Below, one piece after another: positions 1 to 8,323 of a stretch of DNA of 64,000 nucleotides. Position 1 is the stretch's first letter. Each line of letters starts with the position of its first letter. The notes beneath the pieces were generated by a model. It was not told the DNA's origin. It ran no database searches and was given only the letters and a program-made list of their open reading frames with translations. Where the stretch lies: the NCBI RefSeq assembly GCF_000876655.1, contig NZ_JYCN01000032.1, positions 62,001-126,000 on the forward strand, in the 5' to 3' direction. The stretch is from Arthrobacter sp. SPG23 (GTDB lineage Bacteria > Actinomycetota > Actinomycetes > Actinomycetales > Micrococcaceae). The position numbers and the translations under genes are program-made.

Positions 1-380
1 TCACCGACTCGTCCAGCCAGCGCAACATCGGCGTGGCCTTCGGGCACTCCCTTCTGGCCATTTCAAACGTGGTCAAGGGCCTGGAGCGCCTGGACGTGGC
101 CGAGGACGTCCTGGCGGGCGACCTCGACACCAACTGGGAAGTGCTTGGCGAGGCCATCCAGATGGTGATGCGCGCCGAAGCGATTGCCGGCGTCGAAGGG
201 ATGGAAAACCCCTACGAACGGCTCAAGGACCTGACCCGCGGCCAGCGTGTTGATGCCGCCCGGATGCAGGAATTCGTGCAGGGACTAGGCCTTTCCGCGG
301 ACGCCGAGGCACGGCTGCTGGCCCTGACTCCGGGCAAGTACACGGGCATCGCGGAGAAGCTGGTGGATCACCTCAAATGA
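1..380 (+). CDS. purB: Adenylosuccinate lyase, C-terminal part (5' truncated by window)
   Basis: Only the last ~125 codons are present; the frame is open from position 3, so the gene begins outside the window. The visible start TDSSQRNIGVAFGHS matches the signature of the long, E. coli-type adenylosuccinate lyases of the fumarase/aspartase superfamily. These enzymes remove fumarate from SAICAR and from adenylosuccinate in cytosolic purine synthesis. The rest (MRAEAIAGVEGMENPYERLKD) is the helical C-terminal domain typical of PurB. The TGA stop overlaps the start of the next gene by 4 bp, so the two are translationally coupled. Identification is by family recognition of the tail only. Confidence 0.88.
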   Translation, partial: TDSSSQRNIGVAFGHSLLAISNVVKGLERLDVAEDVLAGDLDTNWEVLGEAIQMVMRAEAIAGVEGMENPYERLKDLTRGQRVDAARMQEFVQGLGLSADAEARLLALTPGKYTGIAEKLVDHLK

Positions 381-1048
381 GGCTCCTGCTCATCCGCCAC
401 GGCCAGACCCCCGGCAACGTCCTGGGCCAGCTGGACACCGCGCACCCTGGACCGGGGCTGACTGAACTCGGCGAACGCCAGGCCGAAGCGTTGTCCCGCG
501 CCCTGGCGAATGAACGGATCCACGCCCTCTACGCCTCCACCCTGGTCCGGACCCAGATCACGGCGGCGCCTCTTGCGCGGCTGCACGGGCTGGATACCGA
601 GGTGATCCACGGCATCCACGAGATCGAGGCCGGGGCGCTGGAAAAGCTAACGGACGAGGAATCGCACAAGCGGTACCTGGGAACCATTTTTTCCTGGGCC
701 GACGGCGACCTGGACCGCCGGATGCCTGCAGGTCCCAGCGGCCGGGACTTCTTCGACCGCTATGACGCCGCCATTGCCGCGGTGGCGGAGCGGGCAAACG
801 GAATTGGCGATTCCGGGAGCGTAGCCGTGGTCAGCCACGGGGCAGCCATCCGGGTGTGGGCAGGCCTGCGCGCCGGCAACATCGAACCGGACTTTGCCGC
901 AAAGCACGTGCTGAACAACACCGGCATCGTGGCGCTGGAAGGGGATCCCGATGGCGGCTGGAAGCTCATCCACTGGGACGACAGCCCTGTGGGGGGCCTG
1001 GCCCTGGCCGATCCGACCGCGGAAGACCCCGCCGGGAAGCCGGCCTAG
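377..1048 (+). CDS. Histidine phosphatase family protein
   Basis: A 223-residue protein of the phosphoglycerate-mutase-like histidine phosphatase superfamily. The catalytic RHG motif (LLIRHGQT) is at residues 7-9 and the second histidine appears in VVSHGAA in the C-terminal half. The acidic residue expected before it is plausible in HEIEAG. No signal peptide is seen, so it is probably cytosolic. The ATG overlaps the purB stop (ATGA), implying co-expression, though purine substrates are only a guess. Substrate cannot be assigned from sequence. Its stop overlaps that of the convergent kinase gene by 4 bp. Confidence 0.85.
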   Translation: MRLLLIRHGQTPGNVLGQLDTAHPGPGLTELGERQAEALSRALANERIHALYASTLVRTQITAAPLARLHGLDTEVIHGIHEIEAGALEKLTDEESHKRYLGTIFSWADGDLDRRMPAGPSGRDFFDRYDAAIAAVAERANGIGDSGSVAVVSHGAAIRVWAGLRAGNIEPDFAAKHVLNNTGIVALEGDPDGGWKLIHWDDSPVGGLALADPTAEDPAGKPA

Positions 1049-1932
1049 CAGTAGCTCCCCGAGCGCGCCTCCACCCGGCGGCGCAGGGGGTGCGGCCGCT
1101 GCAGGAGCATTGCGGCCTCAGCCGTGGCTTCCAGCGCTGTGGGGCGGTCCGCCGCGTTCGTGGCTGTCATCGATCCCAGCAGCGATTTCCATGGGGAACC
1201 GACGTGCCGCGGTATCTCGGGGCTCCTCAGCGTCCTTGCGACCAGGGACTCGACGGCGGTCCCGGGGAACGCTTTGACTCCGGTCAGGCATTCGAGAAGG
1301 ACCAGCCCCAGGGCATAGATGTCGTCAGCCGGACGCACTATCTCGCCGTTGGCCTGCTCGGGACTCATGTAATGGACGGTGCCGGAAGACGTCCCTGGCT
1401 CATGCTCGGTTCCCGCAGGTGCAGCGATGCCGAAATCGATAATCCGGACAGGGCATGTGCGCAGGCGGCTAAGCAGCAGGTTCGCCGGCTTGATGTCGCG
1501 GTGCACAATCCCGCGCGCGTGCAGGTGTCGCAACCCGGACAGGAGACCCACCGCCCACGGAGCCACTTCACTCCCGGGCGCCGGTCCTGAACGGATCCTG
1601 TCGGCAAGACTGCTGCCGTACACAAGTTCCTGGACGAGGAAGGGCCTGCCTGCCCAGCGGCAATCCGCTGCCCCGGTCCCATGGTCAACAAACTTTACGA
1701 GTGCCGGATGCTGCAAGCCCTCCATCAATGCGGCTTCGGCGACTATGCGTTCCCGGTTCCGGTCATCCGCCAGCGCCGCCACCTTGATGGCGACCGGACG
1801 GCCATCACGACGGTCCGTACCGCGGAACACCTGGGCTGTGGCGCCGATGCCCACTCGTTCATGCAGGACGTAGCGCGCGTCCGAACGGGCATCCCATATC
1901 TCGGGAGGCTGCGAGCCGCCGTCCCCCGTCAT
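1045..1932 (-). CDS. Soluble serine/threonine protein kinase
   Basis: A 295-residue Hanks-type kinase consisting of little more than the kinase domain. Visible motifs in order: glycine loop GIGATAQVFRG (about residues 28-38), VAIK with the ATP-anchoring lysine, catalytic loop HRDIKPANLL, metal-binding DFG (IIDFGIA), and SPEQ in place of APE. No membrane helix or PASTA domain follows, unlike PknB; the tail is short and basic, so it should be cytosolic. Its ATG overlaps the stop of the upstream small gene by 4 bp, making a two-gene unit probably controlled from the MarR-like sites near 2316. The target is unknown. Confidence 0.87.
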   Translation of the reverse strand: MTGDGGSQPPEIWDARSDARYVLHERVGIGATAQVFRGTDRRDGRPVAIKVAALADDRNRERIVAEAALMEGLQHPALVKFVDHGTGAADCRWAGRPFLVQELVYGSSLADRIRSGPAPGSEVAPWAVGLLSGLRHLHARGIVHRDIKPANLLLSRLRTCPVRIIDFGIAAPAGTEHEPGTSSGTVHYMSPEQANGEIVRPADDIYALGLVLLECLTGVKAFPGTAVESLVARTLRSPEIPRHVGSPWKSLLGSMTATNAADRPTALEATAEAAMLLQRPHPLRRRVEARSGSYC

Positions 1933-2306
1933 GACCGGCTGATATCGGCCAGCAGGTCAGCGGCGGGCGCCACGTTTACCCAGGAGTCGAGTTGGAAGCC
2001 GCATCGGCACCGCCACAATTCGGGCAGGTCGGCCAGGGCTTCGCCGGCATCGTACGAGTACGCGGACATGGCCCGCGGCGCCGGCTTGGACCATTCCATG
2101 GCGACGCCGCAGTGCTTGGGCGGATACCCCGCCGTGTCCGCCCTATCGGAGACTCGGAACGTTTCAGGCTTGGTGCCCTCTGGGAGCGCCGGCAGTTCGG
2201 TCCGCTGGTCCCGTCCGTCAAATCGTGTGAACGTCACCAAGCGAATCCAACTCCCTATGCCAAACGCCAAACTACCAACGGTCAATCCCCCATTAATAGT
2301 AAGCAT
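1929..2306 (-). CDS. Small cysteine-containing protein of unknown function
   Basis: A 125-residue protein I do not recognise. It has a glycine-rich hydrophobic N-terminus (GLTVGSLAFGIGSW), then KHCGVAMEW and WRCRCGFQLDSW, giving C...CxC spacing that could bind a metal; this is conjecture. It overlaps the kinase gene by 4 bp (ATGA), so the two are probably translated together and this protein may be a kinase partner or substrate. The chosen ATG has no clear ribosome-binding site and lies 9 bp from a TAGTT-N5-AACTA palindrome, so transcription may start very near it. A downstream start is possible. Confidence 0.6.
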   Translation of the reverse strand: MLTINGGLTVGSLAFGIGSWIRLVTFTRFDGRDQRTELPALPEGTKPETFRVSDRADTAGYPPKHCGVAMEWSKPAPRAMSAYSYDAGEALADLPELWRCRCGFQLDSWVNVAPAADLLADISRS

Positions 2307-2315
2307 ACATATAAG

Positions 2316-2330
2316 TAGTTGATATAACTA
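2316..2330. promoter_or_regulatory. Palindromic operator candidate (TAGTT-N5-AACTA)
   Basis: TAGTTGATATAACTA has perfect 5-bp arms and lies just upstream of the small gene starting at 2306 and just past the MarR stop. The same CTAGTTGAT-type element recurs in the marR promoter region at 2865-2903, which suggests that one regulator, most simply the MarR protein, binds both places. Inferred from motif recurrence only. Confidence 0.5.
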
Positions 2331-2336
2331 GCTTGT

Positions 2337-2855
2337 CTAACTATCTAAATCAGGCTTGACATGGTTTTCGGGATCGATCGCCTCGCGCATGCGCTGGAGA
2401 AAAGCAATTACGACGCCGGCTTCCTCCGCCGTCAACTCCTCCGCCACCGCCATCATCCGACGGTGCATCGCCCCGAGCGTAGCCCGGACTTCCGTATCGG
2501 ATTCAGTGGTCGGGACAACGATCAGCGACCGCCTGTCCGTGGGATGGGGTTCGCGCCGCACATGCCCGCTCCCCACCAGGCGGTCAATCAGAGAGGTGGT
2601 GGATGCGCTGGTGATGCCCAGGAAGTTACTGAGGTCCTTGGGGACGACAGCCTTGTTCGAAGCGCGCGCGCGGAGGAGGTAGCGCAGCGCGAGGATGTCC
2701 GTCTCCCCCATGCCCATCGAATCCCTGGTGGACCGACGGGTCGCCACTTCGGCGTTGCGGTAGTCACGCAGGGACTGCAACACGGCCGCGCTATGGTCGA
2801 ACTGCCCGTCGGCGCCGTACCAATAACCGGACCCGGTACTGCTGTTCAAAGCCAT
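2337..2855 (-). CDS. MarR family transcriptional regulator
   Basis: A 172-residue winged-helix protein. The recognition region reads PKDLSNFLGITSASTTSLIDRLVGSGHVRREPHPTDRRS (about residues 83-121), with the DxRS turn of the MarR wing (PTDRRSLIV). Flanking helices would form the dimer interface. MarR proteins usually repress their own gene and neighbours and release DNA on binding small phenolic or lipophilic ligands. Motif copies in its own 5' region and downstream in front of the small protein/kinase pair indicate autoregulation and control of that pair. The ligand is unknown. Confidence 0.88.
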   Translation of the reverse strand: MALNSSTGSGYWYGADGQFDHSAAVLQSLRDYRNAEVATRRSTRDSMGMGETDILALRYLLRARASNKAVVPKDLSNFLGITSASTTSLIDRLVGSGHVRREPHPTDRRSLIVVPTTESDTEVRATLGAMHRRMMAVAEELTAEEAGVVIAFLQRMREAIDPENHVKPDLDS

Positions 2856-2864
2856 TGAGTAATA

Positions 2865-2903
2865 CTAGCTGATCTGATAACTAGGCGGGCTTGCTAGTTG
2901 ATT
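2865..2903. promoter_or_regulatory. marR promoter-region operator cluster
   Basis: An imperfect 20-bp palindrome beginning and ending in CTAG lies at 2865-2884, 10 bp upstream of the marR start. A further copy, GCTAGTTGATT, is at 2893-2903. Together with the 2316 site these give at least four CTAGyTgAT-like half-sites around one regulator gene, a usual pattern for autoregulation. It sits between the divergent marR and acetyltransferase genes and could affect both. Confidence 0.5.
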
Positions 2904-3009
2904 GAGGCGCCAGCTACATGTTCTCCGGACGCTTACGCGGAGGAAACACCGCGGAAACGGCCGCCTCCTAGGCTTATTTTGCATAACCCTTCGGCGAATC
3001 GAGGCAGTG

Positions 3010-3513
3010 ATGCAGACCAACCCCCGTCTCAACATCAGGCAGGTCACTTGGGCCAACCCCGTAGGCGCCGACCTGCGTGCAGCGCAGCAGGCGGAACTGG
3101 ACGCCCGCTTCGGCACGAAGGACCACGAACCCGGGCCGCCGCCGTCGGAAGTGGACACCGCGGTTTTCCTCGTGGCCTATGAGAAGAGTTCAGGCCAGCC
3201 GGTCGGCTGCGGCGGGCTGAGGATGCTGGACTCCACGACAGCGGAGATAAAGCGGCTTTACGTGTTGCCGTACACCCGCGGCTCGGGAGTTGCGAGTTCC
3301 ATCCTGGCGGCGCTGGAAGCGCACGCCTACGGTATGGGCGTCACATCGATCACCGCCGAGGCGGGTTCGGCCCAGCCGGACGGCAGGAACTTCTACCAAA
3401 GCTGCGGCTTTGACGAAGTGCCGAACTTCGGCCCCTATATCGGGGTGGAACACTCCTATTGCTACGCCAAGAAGATCGACTCCCACAGCGCCGCCCACAC
3501 TGCGATGGCCTGA
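3010..3513 (+). CDS. GNAT family N-acetyltransferase
   Basis: A 167-residue protein of the GCN5-related N-acetyltransferase fold. Visible features are the central strand and acetyl-CoA loop (EIKRLYVLPYTRGSGVASSILAALEAHA), where RGSGVA is a variant of the R/QxxGxG/A motif, and a C-terminal FYQSCGFDEVPNFGPY typical of small acetyltransferases. The substrate cannot be inferred. The ATG at 3010 is chosen over the longer frame because GAGG precedes it at a proper distance and the homologous region begins there. It is divergent from marR. Confidence 0.83.
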   Translation: MQTNPRLNIRQVTWANPVGADLRAAQQAELDARFGTKDHEPGPPPSEVDTAVFLVAYEKSSGQPVGCGGLRMLDSTTAEIKRLYVLPYTRGSGVASSILAALEAHAYGMGVTSITAEAGSAQPDGRNFYQSCGFDEVPNFGPYIGVEHSYCYAKKIDSHSAAHTAMA

Positions 3514-3594
3514 CGGCATCAGGCCCGTGCGCCGTCGTCACCTGGCGGTCCGTCACACTGCTGCAGGCGGGCTGCCGTCGGCTAATCTCGCCTT

Positions 3595-4029
3595 ATGGAA
3601 CCGGCAGACATTACTTTCCGCACGCGCAAATGGGTGCGGCCTGAAGACCTCAACGCGAACGGCACCCTGTTCGGCGGGAGCCTGCTGAAATGGATCGACG
3701 AGGAAGCGGCCATCTACGCCATCCTGCAACTTGGAAACGGCCGGGCTGTCACCAAGTACATTTCCGAAATCAACTTCGTCAGCTCCGCCGTGCAGGGCGA
3801 CCTGATTGAGATGGGGCTGACTGCCACGCGGTTTGGCCGGACATCGCTGACCATGCGCGCCGAAGTGCGGAACATGATCACCCGGCAGAGCATCCTCACC
3901 ATTGAGGAGATCGTGTTCGTGAACCTCAACCCGCACGGCAAGCCCGAGCCCCACGGTTATACCGAGATCACCTACGACCGTGACCGCATTCCCACGCACC
4001 ATCTGACAGAGACCCTCGAGCAGGACTGA
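3595..4029 (+). CDS. Acyl-CoA thioesterase (hotdog fold)
   Basis: A 144-residue single hotdog-domain protein of the acyl-CoA hydrolase (YciA/BFIT-like) group, hydrolysing acyl-CoA to free acid and CoA in the cytosol. The motif NANGTLFGGSLLKWIDEEAA contains the Asn-x-x-Gly-x-x-x-Gly-Gly pattern followed by the long central helix with its acidic pair. The start has no ribosome-binding site; instead a TAATCT box ends 6 bp before the ATG, so the mRNA may be leaderless. It stands alone between the acetyltransferase and the ABC operon. Chain-length preference is unknown. Confidence 0.85.
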   Translation: MEPADITFRTRKWVRPEDLNANGTLFGGSLLKWIDEEAAIYAILQLGNGRAVTKYISEINFVSSAVQGDLIEMGLTATRFGRTSLTMRAEVRNMITRQSILTIEEIVFVNLNPHGKPEPHGYTEITYDRDRIPTHHLTETLEQD

Positions 4030-4124
4030 CTCCCTCCGGGGCCCCCGGAAGTTCATGATGCGTTAAAGCCAGGGGCGCGCGCTGTTGGGGTGCCTGGACA
4101 AGACTCGAACGCCGAGGCCGGGTA

Positions 4125-4149
4125 GTTTATCGAATCGATAGCTATAAAC
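4125..4149. promoter_or_regulatory. Nested palindrome in ABC operon promoter
   Basis: TATCGAATCGATA (4128-4140) is a perfect 13-bp palindrome nested inside GTTTAT...ATAAAC (4125-4130 and 4144-4149). TATAAA at 4143-4148 is a good -10 candidate, so the palindrome would lie between -35 and -10, a usual repressor position. It is about 75 bp upstream of the substrate-binding protein gene. No clear -35 is seen and the regulator is not identifiable locally. Confidence 0.5.
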
Positions 4150-4223
4150 GGCCCTAATCGGCATGAGCCGCTATAGGCTTGCCGGACAATGCTCCGGTTC
4201 CAGTTCAGAAATGGGTCTCAATC

Positions 4224-5303
4224 GTGCACAAACTCAAGACAATGGTTGGCGCCGTAGTCGCCGTCACCCTCCTCGCCGGCTGCGGCGCCGGCGCCGCCTC
4301 GCCACAACCGTCCGGAAGTTCCTCCGCCGCCGGGGCATCCGGCGACACGCTGGTTGTGTACACCAACTCCAACGGGGAGGGCCGCGGCGAGTGGCTCACC
4401 AAGAAGGCAGCGGACGCCGGCTTCAAGATTGAAATTGTGGGTGCCGGCGGTGCCGACGCGACGAACAAGCTGATCGCCGAGAAGAACAACCCCATTGCGG
4501 ATGTCGCCTTCGGCCTCAACAACATGTACTTCGCCCAGGTCAAAGCAGCAGGTGCCATCGAGGCCTATGAGCCGGCGTGGGCCGGCGAAGTGGACGCCTC
4601 GCTCGCCGACAGCGACGAGGACAAGGCCTACTGGCCGCTGGTGAAGCAGGCAATCCTCCTCGGCTACAACTCGGACAAGATCACCCCGGAGCAGGCGCCC
4701 AAGGACTGGACGGACCTGTGGTCCAAGGACGAGTTCAAGACTCGCTACGAGCGGGTGACGGGGCTCGGTACCGCGACGGCGCAGCTGGTGTTCGCCGGCA
4801 TCCTCTCCCGCTACAAGGACAATTCCGGCGATCTTGGTATCTCGGATGAAGGCTGGAAGCAGGTGGAGCAGTATTTCCAGAACGGCAGCCCCGCCGTAGC
4901 CAAAACCGACCTCTTCGCCCGCATCGCTTCAGGTGAAGTGGACATGGGCCAGATGCCGTCGTCGATCGTGGCGGAACGCGAGAAGTCATTCAAGGTGAAC
5001 GTGGAAACAGTGGTGCCGTCCGTCGGCGTCCCCCTCGCTGTGGAACAGGTTGCCCTGGTGAAGGGCACCGACAAGAAGGAACAGGCGCAAAAGTTCATCG
5101 ACTGGTTCGGCAGTGCTGACGTCCAGGGTGAATGGGCCCAGCAGTTCAACTCCATGCCGGTGAACAAGTCCGCCGCCGCCAAGGCCAAGCCGGAGGTGGT
5201 GAAGTTCTTCGACGGGCTCAAGCAGCAGGACATCGACTGGAACTTCGTCCAGGAAAACATGGGCTCGTGGGTGGAGAAGATCGAGCTTGAATACATGACG
5301 TAA
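4224..5303 (+). CDS. ABC transporter substrate-binding lipoprotein (Fe3+/AfuA type)
   Basis: A ~359-residue extracytoplasmic solute-binding lipoprotein. From the proposed GTG start the signal peptide has two lysines, a hydrophobic core and a lipobox LLAGC with the lipidated cysteine near residue 20. The mature protein begins with a Ser/Ala-rich linker, then LVVYTNSNGEGRGEWLTKKA, resembling the iron(III)/AfuA-like periplasmic-binding family (COG1840). It heads an operon with an ATPase and a fused permease. Ferric iron is the family's best-known substrate, but phosphonates or other anions are also carried by relatives. An earlier TTG start (4179) is possible but gives a poorer signal peptide. 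Confidence 0.8.
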   Translation: MHKLKTMVGAVVAVTLLAGCGAGAASPQPSGSSSAAGASGDTLVVYTNSNGEGRGEWLTKKAADAGFKIEIVGAGGADATNKLIAEKNNPIADVAFGLNNMYFAQVKAAGAIEAYEPAWAGEVDASLADSDEDKAYWPLVKQAILLGYNSDKITPEQAPKDWTDLWSKDEFKTRYERVTGLGTATAQLVFAGILSRYKDNSGDLGISDEGWKQVEQYFQNGSPAVAKTDLFARIASGEVDMGQMPSSIVAEREKSFKVNVETVVPSVGVPLAVEQVALVKGTDKKEQAQKFIDWFGSADVQGEWAQQFNSMPVNKSAAAKAKPEVVKFFDGLKQQDIDWNFVQENMGSWVEKIELEYMT

Positions 5304-5347
5304 CCCCTGCCCGCCCCGCTTCCGCAGTCCCACCAGACAGGTTTCCC

Positions 5348-6460
5348 ATGATCCGCTTGGACAACATCGAAGTTTCCTTCGGCGATTTTATTGCCATCCC
5401 GCACCTGGACCTCCACGTCCGGCCCGGTGAATTCTTCACGCTGCTGGGCCCGTCAGGCTGCGGCAAAACGACGGCGCTCCGGACGCTGGCAGGCTTCATC
5501 GAGCCGTCCGCGGGAACCGTCCATGTGGATGGCAAGAACGTCACGCGCCTGCCCAGCGACAAGCGCCAAGTGGGCATGGTTTTCCAGAATTATGCTCTTT
5601 TCCCGAGCATGAGCGTGTGGGAAAACATCGCATTCGGCCTGCGGGTCCGAAAGGAAAAGTCCGCCGAGAGTGACCGCCTGGTGCGCGACATCGCGCGCCG
5701 GGTGGAGCTCAGCGATGAGCAGCTGGACAAGAACGTGGCGGAGCTTTCGGGTGGCCAGCAGCAGCGGGTGGCCGTTGCCCGCGCGCTGGTGCTTCGGCCG
5801 AAGATCCTGCTTCTCGATGAGCCGCTGTCCAACCTCGATGCCAAGCTGCGGCACCAGCTTCGGCAGCAGCTCAAGGACCTGCAGAGCGAGTTCGGCATCA
5901 CCACCGTTTACGTGACACACGACCAGGACGAAGCCCTTGCCATGAGCGACCGCGTGGCTGTCTTCAACAAGGGCGTGGTGGAGCAGGTGGGCACTCCGCA
6001 GGAGATTTACGACCAGGCAGCCACCGAGTTTGTCTGCAATTTCATCGGTGACAGTTCCACCCTGACCGCGGAGTTCGTCGCTGAACTGAACCGGCTCTCG
6101 GGCGCCGGACTCAGCCCGGCGGCAAATTCCTACCTGCGGGTGGAAAAAGCGTCGCTGACGCCGCCCGCAACCGGCGGTTCAGCAGCCGGCGGAACCGCCG
6201 TCGGGCTTTCCGGGGAGGTGGTGTCCCGCACCTATCACGGCCTCCACAGCCGCTACGTGGTGCGGAGCCACGGCGCCGACATCCGGCTGCTGGTGAAGGA
6301 GGATGGCGGCGTCCACCCCGAGGCAGGGGCGCAGACCACTATCTACGTGCAACCAGGCCACGTGCTGCAGTACCATTCCGGCACCGGGGCGGCGCTGGCC
6401 ACGCAGGATCCGGCCGGGCAAGATCAGGCCGAGCAGGACCAGGCAGCGTCCCTCCGATGA
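5348..6460 (+). CDS. ABC transporter ATP-binding protein
   Basis: A 370-residue ATPase powering the importer encoded by the flanking genes. Walker A is GPSGCGKTT (about residues 39-47), the signature is LSGGQQQRVAVARAL, Walker B is ILLLDEPLSNLDA, and the H-loop is VYVTHDQDEAL. After about residue 235 a regulatory/OB-like domain of the FbpC/PotA (TOBE) type follows, ending in a low-complexity tail rich in Asp, Gln and Ala. The start is 45 bp after the binding-protein stop, and its stop overlaps the permease start (ATGA). Confidence 0.9.
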   Translation: MIRLDNIEVSFGDFIAIPHLDLHVRPGEFFTLLGPSGCGKTTALRTLAGFIEPSAGTVHVDGKNVTRLPSDKRQVGMVFQNYALFPSMSVWENIAFGLRVRKEKSAESDRLVRDIARRVELSDEQLDKNVAELSGGQQQRVAVARALVLRPKILLLDEPLSNLDAKLRHQLRQQLKDLQSEFGITTVYVTHDQDEALAMSDRVAVFNKGVVEQVGTPQEIYDQAATEFVCNFIGDSSTLTAEFVAELNRLSGAGLSPAANSYLRVEKASLTPPATGGSAAGGTAVGLSGEVVSRTYHGLHSRYVVRSHGADIRLLVKEDGGVHPEAGAQTTIYVQPGHVLQYHSGTGAALATQDPAGQDQAEQDQAASLR

Positions 6461-8286
6461 GCGGTACCCCGGCCAAGAGCATGCTCCGTTCCCCGTTCAT
6501 CATCATTGTGGGAACGGTCCTGACATGGTTCATCGCGGCTTTCCTCGTCTGGCCCAACGCGAACGTGCTGATCGAAACCTTCTTCCCCGACGGAAACTTC
6601 TCCGGCCGCGCCGCCGAGAAGCTCTTTTCCTCCCAGCGGGCCATGAAATCCCTGGGGAACAGCTTCCTGCTGGCCGTGGCACTCTCCATCACGGTGAACG
6701 TCGTGGGAATCTTCATCGTGCTGGTCACCCACTACTTCAGGATCCGCGGTTCCAAGATCCTGTTCCTGGGTTACGCCACCACGTTCATCTACGGCGGCAT
6801 CGTGCTGGCGGCCGGCTACAAGTTCATCTACGGCGACAAGGGAATCGTCACGGCATTCCTGCTGAACGTCTTTCCGGGGATGGATCCGGGCTGGTTTTCG
6901 GGATTCTTTGCCGTTTTGGCGGTGATGACCTTCGCCACCACCACCAACCACATGCTCTTTGTGGCGAACGCCCTCAAAGGAGTCGACTACCAGACCATCG
7001 AAGCGGCCAGGAACCTGGGCGCTTCCACCTGGACCATCCTTCGCCGCATCGTGCTGCCGATGCTGAAGCCCACGCTTTTTGCCGTCACCATCCTGTCCTT
7101 CCTGACCGGGCTGGGGGCGCTCAGCGCGCCGCAGGTCCTCGGCGGGCGCGACTTCCAGACCATCACCCCGATGATCCTCACGTTCACGAACAGCCCCACG
7201 TCCCGCGACCTGGCGGCGCTGCTCGCCGTCATCCTCGGTGTGGCCACCATCCTGATGCTCGCGGTAATGTCGCGCTTGGAAAAGGGCGGCACCTACTTTT
7301 CGGTGTCCAAGGTTTCCTCCGCGCTGCAGAAGCAGAAAATCACCAACCCCGCAGCCAACATTGCCGTCCACGCGGCCGCCTACCTGCTGTTTGCGGTGTA
7401 CACCCTGCCCGTGGTCCTGATTGTGCTGTTCTCCTTCGCCGACGGCGCCGCCATCCAGACCGGACAGATCTCGCCGGGCAGCCTTACCTTCGACAATTAC
7501 GTGCGTGTACTGACCCAGCCTTCAGGCCTGCGGCCTTTTGCCATCAGCGTTGCCTACAGCGCGCTTGCCGCAGTCATCGCCGTGGGCGGCCTCCTCTTTG
7601 TGGCGCGGATCCTGCAGAAACACAAGAACTGGGTGACTGCCATGTTCGAGTACCTGCTGCACATCCCCTGGATCCTGCCGTCGGCCCTGCTGGCCCTGGG
7701 GTTGATCATCAGCTACGACCACCCCAACCCGCTGGTGGGCGGCGCCGTCCTCACCGGGACCACAGTCATCCTCCTGATCGCCTTCGTCACAGTGAAAATC
7801 CCCTTCACGCTCAGGATGCTCAAGGCATCGTTTGCGTCGGTGAATTCTTCCCTGGAGGAGGCGGCCACCATCATGGGCGCCAAGACCCTCTATGTGTTCC
7901 GGCGCATCCTGCTGCCGCTGGTCCTTCCGGCCGCTGCGGCCATTGCCGCCCTCAACTTCAACAGCATGCTGGACGACTACGACACCGCCATCTTCCTGGC
8001 GCATCCGCTGGTCCAGCCGCTGGGCCTGGTCATCAAGGCCAACACGGACGGCGCCGAAGGCGTGGACGGCGTGTCCAACACCTTTGTCTATACGGTGCTG
8101 CTGATGGTCATCACCGGGCTGACGATGTACCTCGTCTACGGGCGTTCGGGCGCACGGCCCGGCAGGCGCCGGGGACCGAAGGGCGGGAAGCGCGGCGGAC
8201 CTGCCGCTGAAAGCAGGGCTGTCCCCGCCACTTCCCCGGCGGTGGTAGCGGATACCAAGGCGTCCGCACCCAGTCCCGTGCCTTAG
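6457..8286 (+). CDS. ABC transporter permease, two fused membrane domains (FbpB-like)
   Basis: A 609-residue inner-membrane protein with two copies of the BPD transporter domain, so one polypeptide supplies both permease halves, as in FbpB/AfuB-type systems. EAA loops that contact the ATPase are visible twice: EAARNLGASTWTILRRIVLPM (first half) and EEAATIMGAKTLYVFRRILLPL (second half). About 12 hydrophobic segments are present. The C-terminus is a basic, Gly/Arg/Lys-rich then Pro/Ala/Ser-rich cytoplasmic tail. It overlaps the ATPase stop by 4 bp, so the operon is binding protein, ATPase, permease. Substrate is assigned only at family level (ferric iron or related). Confidence 0.88.
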   Translation: MSGTPAKSMLRSPFIIIVGTVLTWFIAAFLVWPNANVLIETFFPDGNFSGRAAEKLFSSQRAMKSLGNSFLLAVALSITVNVVGIFIVLVTHYFRIRGSKILFLGYATTFIYGGIVLAAGYKFIYGDKGIVTAFLLNVFPGMDPGWFSGFFAVLAVMTFATTTNHMLFVANALKGVDYQTIEAARNLGASTWTILRRIVLPMLKPTLFAVTILSFLTGLGALSAPQVLGGRDFQTITPMILTFTNSPTSRDLAALLAVILGVATILMLAVMSRLEKGGTYFSVSKVSSALQKQKITNPAANIAVHAAAYLLFAVYTLPVVLIVLFSFADGAAIQTGQISPGSLTFDNYVRVLTQPSGLRPFAISVAYSALAAVIAVGGLLFVARILQKHKNWVTAMFEYLLHIPWILPSALLALGLIISYDHPNPLVGGAVLTGTTVILLIAFVTVKIPFTLRMLKASFASVNSSLEEAATIMGAKTLYVFRRILLPLVLPAAAAIAALNFNSMLDDYDTAIFLAHPLVQPLGLVIKANTDGAEGVDGVSNTFVYTVLLMVITGLTMYLVYGRSGARPGRRRGPKGGKRGGPAAESRAVPATSPAVVADTKASAPSPVP

Positions 8287-8323
8287 GCCGGGGCCCGGGA
8301 ACCGCGTCCGACGGCGGCGCGCG

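Noticed and set aside
6303..8210. 635-codon open frame on the plus strand overlapping the ABC permease
   Set aside because: It is a shadow of the permease gene in another frame: Arg/Pro/His-rich composition, no recognisable domain, and the permease frame has clear EAA motifs and helices.
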